Below, in pieces: positions 59,315 through 64,000 of a stretch of DNA of 64,000 nucleotides (within the stretch, counting starts at the first letter, position 1; each line of letters begins with the position of its first letter). The stretch comes from Candidatus Omnitrophota bacterium (GTDB taxonomy: Bacteria; Omnitrophota; Gorgyraeia; Tantalellales; Tantalellaceae), in contig WJMH01000010.1 in NCBI GenBank assembly GCA_014728045.1, forward strand, positions 186,001-250,000, read 5' to 3'. The notes beneath the pieces are model-generated. The model saw only the letters and a program-made list of their open reading frames with translations. It had not been told where the DNA came from and did no database searches. A program made the position numbers and the translations under genes.

Positions 59315-60445
59315 TCATATCTCCTGCATTACCGTCTCTAATATCGCCTCCGCAGCATCGGGCCTGCGTATGCGGTCTATCCCCTCGGCCATGGAAACAT
59401 AAACATCCTCTGATAGCAGTATCCTGTCGACCACCGGGGGTATCTCCTCCACCTTCACGACCTTCTCTGCCGCGCCTGAAGAGACAAGGAGCTTTTCGTT
59501 CCATGTCTCCTGTCCCGGTATGGACCCGAAAAGAATCATAGGAAGGCGCATGTTCAAAGCCTCGGTGACACTTATGCCTCCGGCCTTGGTGACCATTAGC
59601 TCAGAGACCGCCATGAGCTCAGCGACCTTATCGGTAAACCCGAAAAGAACGAGGGGATAATCGAGCCTCTCCTTCAACTGGCGTATGCTGTGGTAAGTGG
59701 CCTTGTTATGTCCGCAGACAGTTATGACCTGTATCTCGCAGGCGCAACTGTTCAGGGACAGGAGCATCTCACCGATAGGACCGACCCCGAAACCGCCGCT
59801 CATCATGAATACGGTTTTGCGTCCGGGATCAAGACCATATTTCTCTCTTAGCGCGTGCAAGTCATGGTCCCGGATGAATTCGCCTGTGGTGGGTATGCCG
59901 GTCACTGTAATCTTATCCGGTTCTATGCCTTTTTTCACAAGCTCTTCCACTACCGGTTCGGCCCCGACGAAAAAACGGTCAATGAACTCAGAAAGCCAGT
60001 AGGCGTGGGGTCCGTAATCGGTTATCAGGGTGTACATCTTAGCCCGGAACCCTTCCTGTTCCCTGAGAAAAGGTGCTATGCTCGGCAGCAAAAAGTGCGT
60101 GGCGATAACGGCATCGGGGTCTTTTTTTGCGATCTTCTCCGCCAGTCCAGGAAGGCATTTGTGATCCAGCGCCCACCTTGCCTTCTGCGTGATCTTTTCC
60201 ACTATCAGGTTGTTGGAAAAATAGTACAGGATACCCCACAGCCATTTAGCCCTGGACATCATGAAAACATAAAAATCGAGATAAAGGAACCTGTACAATC
60301 TGTTGGCGTAATCAAGCACGTCTATTATCTCAATATCGACGTCATCTGTTTTTTTCCTGAAAGCGTCGTATAAGGCGATGGCCGCTTTCTTATGTCCCAT
60401 GCCGGCGGTGGAGTACAGTATTGTTATCTTTTTCTTATCGGGCAT
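59315..60445 (-). CDS. MGDG-synthase/MurG-like glycosyltransferase
   Basis: This is a GT-B fold, family 28 glycosyltransferase that probably adds a sugar to a lipid at the inner membrane. The 376-residue protein starts ITILYSTAGMGHKKAAIALY, typical of the MGDG synthase N-domain. It has ATHFLLPSIAPFLR and LITDYGPHAYWL in the first half, then the nucleotide-sugar site VFMMSGGFGVGPIGEMLL and VTKAGGISVTEALNMRLPMI with PGQETWN near the end. Diacylglycerol glucosyl- or galactosyl-transferase is the nearest named activity. The ATG at 60445 overlaps the gmhB stop by 11 bases; a frame back to 60538 is less likely. Confidence 0.88.
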   Translation of the reverse strand: MPDKKKITILYSTAGMGHKKAAIALYDAFRKKTDDVDIEIIDVLDYANRLYRFLYLDFYVFMMSRAKWLWGILYYFSNNLIVEKITQKARWALDHKCLPGLAEKIAKKDPDAVIATHFLLPSIAPFLREQEGFRAKMYTLITDYGPHAYWLSEFIDRFFVGAEPVVEELVKKGIEPDKITVTGIPTTGEFIRDHDLHALREKYGLDPGRKTVFMMSGGFGVGPIGEMLLSLNSCACEIQVITVCGHNKATYHSIRQLKERLDYPLVLFGFTDKVAELMAVSELMVTKAGGISVTEALNMRLPMILFGSIPGQETWNEKLLVSSGAAEKVVKVEEIPPVVDRILLSEDVYVSMAEGIDRIRRPDAAEAILETVMQEI

Positions 60446-61022
60446 CTTGTTCTTCCCTGTCCTTTCTGATGATATACCTGGCCGCTTCAAGAAGATCCCG
60501 GCAAATATGGTCCGGTTCATATTCCCATCTCTCCGCATCCCGGCGCGAAGACTTACCCGAAAGGACCAGTATACGGCCTAGCCCGGCTCTTCTGGCGGCC
60601 TGCATATCTCTCTGGGAATCACCTATAAAGAACCTGCCCTCAAAAGAGCTTATTCCCAATTCTTCTTTCGCTTTTTTGAAAAGTCCCGCCTTGGGCTTCC
60701 TGCAGTCACAGTCATCCTCATCAAGATGCGGGCAATAATATACCCTGCGGATGCGCCCTCCTGCTTCCAGCACCGCCTCCAGCATCTTGCCGGTAAGCGC
60801 TTCCAGCCCGTCGGAAGAAAGAAGTCCCCTGCCGACGCATTTCTGGTTCGATATGACCACGTTCTCGTAACCGGCTTCGGTAAGCTCTCTCAAAGCATCA
60901 AGTACGCCGGGCAGGAACTCGAAATCTTCCCATTCGGTTATATATCCGTGCTCAGTACGGCCTTCTCCGTCCCGGTTAATGACACCGTCCCTGTCTATGA
61001 AAACGTACTTCTCACCCATCAT
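60435..61022 (-). CDS. gmhB: D-glycero-D-manno-heptose 1,7-bisphosphate 7-phosphatase
   Basis: It removes the 7-phosphate from heptose bisphosphate in the ADP-heptose route to lipopolysaccharide inner core or S-layer glycan. The 195-residue HAD enzyme has YVFIDRDGVINRDG with both catalytic aspartates and FEFLPGVLDALREL. The zinc loop reads YYCPHLDEDDCDCRKPKAGLF and the late motif GDSQRDMQAARRAG. Two adjacent ATG codons (61022, 61019) are possible starts; both overlap the membrane protein gene. A related histidinol phosphatase is possible but the zinc loop favours GmhB. Confidence 0.88.
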   Translation of the reverse strand: MMGEKYVFIDRDGVINRDGEGRTEHGYITEWEDFEFLPGVLDALRELTEAGYENVVISNQKCVGRGLLSSDGLEALTGKMLEAVLEAGGRIRRVYYCPHLDEDDCDCRKPKAGLFKKAKEELGISSFEGRFFIGDSQRDMQAARRAGLGRILVLSGKSSRRDAERWEYEPDHICRDLLEAARYIIRKDREEQDAR

Positions 61023-62403
61023 CCAGACCGCCAGTAAAACCCACTTCTTTAATATCTTTATAGGCAAGGTCCGCCATTATAAAAAGACCTATACCCGAAA
61101 AATGTATCATGAAACGCGATATGGTGGTATTCACGTAAAAATAAAGGTTCTCCCCGGTGGTCAGCATATAGGCAGAAAAGTATCCGGCAAAGGCCAGAGC
61201 AAAGAAAAGCGTCATGTAGAGACGATCCCCCCTACAGAGCAGTTTCCGTTTCCATATCAAGACCGCGATGAATACCACCCAGAAAATGTTCCATTTTTTC
61301 GGACCGAAGACCTCCTGCTGCAGAAAATTCAAAAACAGAGGTATATCCTTGAGGTTCTGAATGAACCTGCTGAATGTCAGGGCTGATATGTCCAGGTCAC
61401 TGTTGGCCGCCGCCTGCATCCTGACAGTTAACCACGGAGCAGTAATAACGCACATCAAAAGAAAAGCAGTGACAAACTCTTTCCTCATGCGCTTTCTTGC
61501 TATCATGTCCGAATTAGCGTAAAAAAAGATAAGAGCAGCCCAGAAACACCCGGCAAAGACCATTCCCTCGTTCTTGACCCAGATAGATATGGCGAATAAA
61601 GCCGCCGCAAGAAGAAGATCTGCCCTCTCAGCTCCTCTTATGTACTGCACCAGATACAGAAAACCGCAGGAGACGAAAGCACCAAGAAGAAGATCAGCGT
61701 ACATTATCGTAGCGTAATTCGTGATCTGCGGTATGGTCGCAAGAACAAAGACCGCAAGAAGAGAGTACTTCCTGGGAAAACTTTTTCTCAGGATGGCATA
61801 AAAAAGCACCAGAAAGGAAATATACACGACGGGCATGAGGAGGTTGACCCCGAAATAGCTGAACCCGGTGAAAGCATAGATCCACGAAGCGACAAGCGGC
61901 AATAAAAGCGGATAATCCGGATGGGACATGGTAGCTTCACCCCATGTAAAAAAGCCATCAGGTATCGCGCCCGATAAGCTGATTATTTTCGCCTTGAAAG
62001 CGTAATTGGCCACCGCATCGTGGGAATGCACCGGCATCGGAAAAACCTGGAGGAGAACCCAGACAAGCTGTATCAGAATACCCGCGGCCAGCATTTTTTC
62101 AACGACCGCAACTTTTTGCGCCGGTTTGATCCTGACTGCTGCGGGCCGGACCTGATCACCTCGCAGCCAGATCGCCGCGATGGTGAGCAGCATGAACCCG
62201 GGAAGCGCAATGATATTGAGCATACTGAATCCCCGGTCGAAAAGGTACAGGGTTAAAAACTGGAAAGAGACGAATCCGGCTCCCAAGAAGAAGGAAAGCG
62301 GAAGTATTTCCTGCGCCTTCCTGCGCCTTAACCCGCCCAGGAAAACTGCCGCGAGAAAAACCCCTGAAACGGCCATCCAGAAAAGAGCTATTACAAACCC
62401 CAT
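61012..62403 (-). CDS. Multi-pass membrane glycosyltransferase-like protein (GT39/ArnT-like)
   Basis: The 463-residue protein has about eleven or twelve hydrophobic segments through its length. A conserved-looking first loop, HSHDAVANYAFKAKIISLSG and then MSHPDYPLLLPLVASWIY, resembles the first extracytoplasmic loop with catalytic acidic residues seen in polyprenyl-phosphate-dependent (PMT/ArnT/GT83-like) transferases. Such enzymes use undecaprenyl-phosphate sugars outside the inner membrane. The ATG at 62403 has AAAGGAG upstream and overlaps the previous gene by 13 bases. Family and substrate are inference; an O-antigen-type polymerase is the alternative. Confidence 0.7.
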   Translation of the reverse strand: MGFVIALFWMAVSGVFLAAVFLGGLRRRKAQEILPLSFFLGAGFVSFQFLTLYLFDRGFSMLNIIALPGFMLLTIAAIWLRGDQVRPAAVRIKPAQKVAVVEKMLAAGILIQLVWVLLQVFPMPVHSHDAVANYAFKAKIISLSGAIPDGFFTWGEATMSHPDYPLLLPLVASWIYAFTGFSYFGVNLLMPVVYISFLVLFYAILRKSFPRKYSLLAVFVLATIPQITNYATIMYADLLLGAFVSCGFLYLVQYIRGAERADLLLAAALFAISIWVKNEGMVFAGCFWAALIFFYANSDMIARKRMRKEFVTAFLLMCVITAPWLTVRMQAAANSDLDISALTFSRFIQNLKDIPLFLNFLQQEVFGPKKWNIFWVVFIAVLIWKRKLLCRGDRLYMTLFFALAFAGYFSAYMLTTGENLYFYVNTTISRFMIHFSGIGLFIMADLAYKDIKEVGFTGGLDDG

Positions 62404-62813
62404 CGATCCGCGCTCCTTTTCACCCAAAGGGTGCCGTTTCCAGCTTCCCCGACTTTTTTGTAACCTGCCAGTTCATCCGCCCCGCCGTGCATCACAATGT
62501 AATCGGCATCCCTTTCCACTTTCCTGTAAGGCCAGAGAAGATACCTTAGCCTCACCTCATCCAGGGACAAGGTTCCGAACCCAGCTGTTTTATACGTGGA
62601 GCCTCCGGACATTTTCTCTTCGCAATAGATGGCCAGCTGATAAAGTCCGCTGCCATAGATATGTTCCAGCGTCTGGCTCGATGTATGTGTATACGCGTAT
62701 AAAAGAGAGCTGTACTGCCCGTCCTTCTCCTGCCTGATGAGAAAAACGCCCCAGAGCAGCAGCCAGACAAGCAGTACCCCCTTGAAGATCTGTTCTTTTT
62801 TCAGATGGATCAT
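62391..62813 (-). CDS. Small membrane-anchored protein of unknown function in the glycan cluster
   Basis: I do not recognise a family. The 140-residue protein starts with a basic patch (MIHLKKEQIFK) and one hydrophobic segment (residues 11-27), so it is probably a type II membrane protein with an exported domain. The domain reads YGSGLYQLAIYCEEKMSG and later RYLLWPYRKVERDADYIVM, followed by GYKKVGEAGNGTLWVK. It overlaps the GT39-like gene by 13 bases and follows the GT2 gene by 6, so it likely works with them. The LLWPYRKV / DYIVMHGG pattern recalls the exported tails of some GT39-like enzymes. Confidence 0.65.
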   Translation of the reverse strand: MIHLKKEQIFKGVLLVWLLLWGVFLIRQEKDGQYSSLLYAYTHTSSQTLEHIYGSGLYQLAIYCEEKMSGGSTYKTAGFGTLSLDEVRLRYLLWPYRKVERDADYIVMHGGADELAGYKKVGEAGNGTLWVKRSADRWGL

Positions 62814-62819
62814 GTTCTC

Positions 62820-63989
62820 CTACCCTGAAAACCCGCGCTTTTTTCTGTTTCTGAGATATTCCGCCATGGAAGAAGGATTATTGAGGTCATACAACATGCC
62901 GTTACCCGCCATGACGAGGGATTTCTTCTTGATAGAGAAAACTTCCCCGCCATGAAAAGGCTTGAGAAGGCGCAAAACGCGCATAAGGAATCCTCCCGGA
63001 ACAATGATAGCATCGAACTTTTTCTTTTTTGTCATCACCCGCCAGAGAACCGAAAAAAAAGCTGATCCCCGGGAAAAAGTCCTCACTGAAACATCAGCGT
63101 GCCTTGTCATTTTCCTGCGATCGGGCCCCATGAACCTCCCCTCTTCCGGGACATTACGCAAAAGACGCATCTCAACTATCATTCTTTGCCGTGCCAGGCC
63201 CTTCATTGTCTCATATCTTTCGGGAACTCTGCCCTGTCTTTCCGAAGCCGGGTCAAAGAAGAGAACCCTTAGTAACCTCCCCCACCTTTTTTCGAAAAGC
63301 TCTCTGTTCTTTCTGTATACATCTTCCCTGTCCTTGAGGTCCTTCCTCGAAGCTTGCTCGAAATGATAGACATACGACCCCTCTGCCATGACGGAGATAT
63401 AACCGGCTCTCTGAGCTCTTACGGAATAATCTGTGTCCTCGTAACATACGCCGCGGAACGCTTCGTCCAGATAGCCTATCTTATCGATCAGATCCCTCTT
63501 TATCAGGCAGGCAAAGCCCACCGCGTGTCCGAGCTCAACGAACCTGCCTTTACCGTAACGCAGAAGTTTACCGTGGTCGTCGATCGAGGCGCCCTCATCG
63601 GGTCTTGAACCGAAGGTATTGCTCTGGGGATTGACTATGCCTATATCCTCGCCGCTTGATGCGACCGCTATAAGCTCTTCGAGCCACCCTTCGGTGACTA
63701 TGCAATCATTGTTCAAAAGGCAGACGAAAGGAGCCTCGGAAAGCCTCATTCCCTTGTTCATTCCCGCGGCGAAACCGGCATTCCGCTCGCTGAAGACTTT
63801 TTCGATCGAAACTCTGCTGTTGCCGTGGATCTTGTGAAGATACCCGGAAACAGCCGGGTCCTTACTCGCGTTATCCACGATTATGAGGCGTGAAGGAACC
63901 CTGGTATGTTCAAGTACGCTCTGGACACATTTTTCCAGGAGATCGGGATTTTCGTAACTGAGTAATATAATGTCACATTCAGCCCTCAT
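62820..63989 (-). CDS. GT2 family glycosyltransferase with C-terminal extension
   Basis: The 389-residue cytoplasmic enzyme transfers a sugar from a nucleotide donor. The GT-A part (residues 1-215) has DIILLSYENPDLLEKCVQSV, LIIVDNASKDPAV, RNAGFAAGMNKGM and the DXD-like FVCLLNNDCIVTEGW. The acceptor-side base is in CYEDTDYSVRAQRAG, as in WbbL-type rhamnosyltransferases. Residues about 250-389 are an added, less familiar segment containing FDAIIVPGGFLMRVLRLLK and SLVMAGNGMLYDLNNP. The ATG at 63989 follows GGAAAG close to the window edge, so the gene appears complete. Confidence 0.88.
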   Translation of the reverse strand: MRAECDIILLSYENPDLLEKCVQSVLEHTRVPSRLIIVDNASKDPAVSGYLHKIHGNSRVSIEKVFSERNAGFAAGMNKGMRLSEAPFVCLLNNDCIVTEGWLEELIAVASSGEDIGIVNPQSNTFGSRPDEGASIDDHGKLLRYGKGRFVELGHAVGFACLIKRDLIDKIGYLDEAFRGVCYEDTDYSVRAQRAGYISVMAEGSYVYHFEQASRKDLKDREDVYRKNRELFEKRWGRLLRVLFFDPASERQGRVPERYETMKGLARQRMIVEMRLLRNVPEEGRFMGPDRRKMTRHADVSVRTFSRGSAFFSVLWRVMTKKKKFDAIIVPGGFLMRVLRLLKPFHGGEVFSIKKKSLVMAGNGMLYDLNNPSSMAEYLRNRKKRGFSG

Positions 63990-64000
63990 CGTGGCTTTCC

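Overview
The window is a gene-dense piece of a bacterial chromosome. Every gene I can support lies on the minus strand, so transcription runs from the right edge to the left edge. Genes are packed with short gaps or small overlaps, many of them ATGA stop/start overlaps. The longest gene-free stretches are about 200 bases, at 38840-39044 and 39889-40108. Minus-strand promoters look like textbook sigma-70 sites (TTGACA, 17-base spacer, TATAAT-like). I see no tRNA, rRNA, CRISPR array, insertion sequence or phage gene. The gene set includes LL-diaminopimelate aminotransferase, aspartate dehydrogenase plus NadA, a GuaB3-type IMP dehydrogenase relative, PilX/GspK-like oversized pilins, a MGDG-synthase-like glycosyltransferase and GmhB. 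Together these suggest a Gram-negative-type, probably anaerobic, uncultured bacterium. Omnitrophota (PVC group) is my best guess from general resemblance, but it is inference and not shown by any single marker here.

Layout from right to left, in order of transcription. (1) 55282-63989: an envelope glycan group (GT2 glycosyltransferase, a small membrane protein of unknown role, a GT39-like membrane protein, GmhB phosphatase, MGDG-synthase-like GT), then a family 4 uracil-DNA glycosylase, a membrane-anchored ferritin-like protein, priA and fmt. (2) 46625-55122: glycolysis genes gap-pgk-tpiA behind a clear promoter, then secG and a complete five-gene peptide ABC transporter. (3) 40748-46496: leuC-leuD-leuB-leuB-asd-truA, with two tandem isopropylmalate dehydrogenase genes. 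(4) 40109-40697: a three-gene micro-operon (51-aa protein, AbrB-like protein, 56-aa basic protein) whose promoter carries a perfect palindrome between -35 and -10. (5) 39045-40008: rplM-rpsI with promoter, a 5'-terminal RNA hairpin and a terminator. (6) 23040-38839: a 17-gene run of biosynthesis genes, argCJBDFGH, lysA-dapF-dapA-dapB-dapL, folK, panC, nadA and nadX, behind one strong promoter. (7) 21235-22953: a sodium/phosphate cotransporter with PhoU-like tail. (8) 16484-21197: a pilin operon with two short prepilins and two large tandem PilX/GspK-like proteins. (9) 8147-16346: guaB3, dnaE, HU, hisS, aspS. (10) 1-8103: a lipoprotein-like gene, then phoH-pgpH-ybeY-dgkA/PAP2-DUF502-recO-glyS-ppdK, an order much like that of Firmicutes.

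Functionally, the window makes arginine from glutamate by the acetyl-recycling route, because argJ is present and no argE is seen. It makes lysine and meso-diaminopimelate by the DapL shortcut, and covers the later steps of leucine synthesis. NAD synthesis starts from aspartate through NadX and NadA. The least explained parts are the palindrome-controlled micro-operon, the rplM leader hairpin, the duplicated large pilin-like proteins (one with an inserted dockerin-like calcium loop) and the anchored ferritin-like protein.
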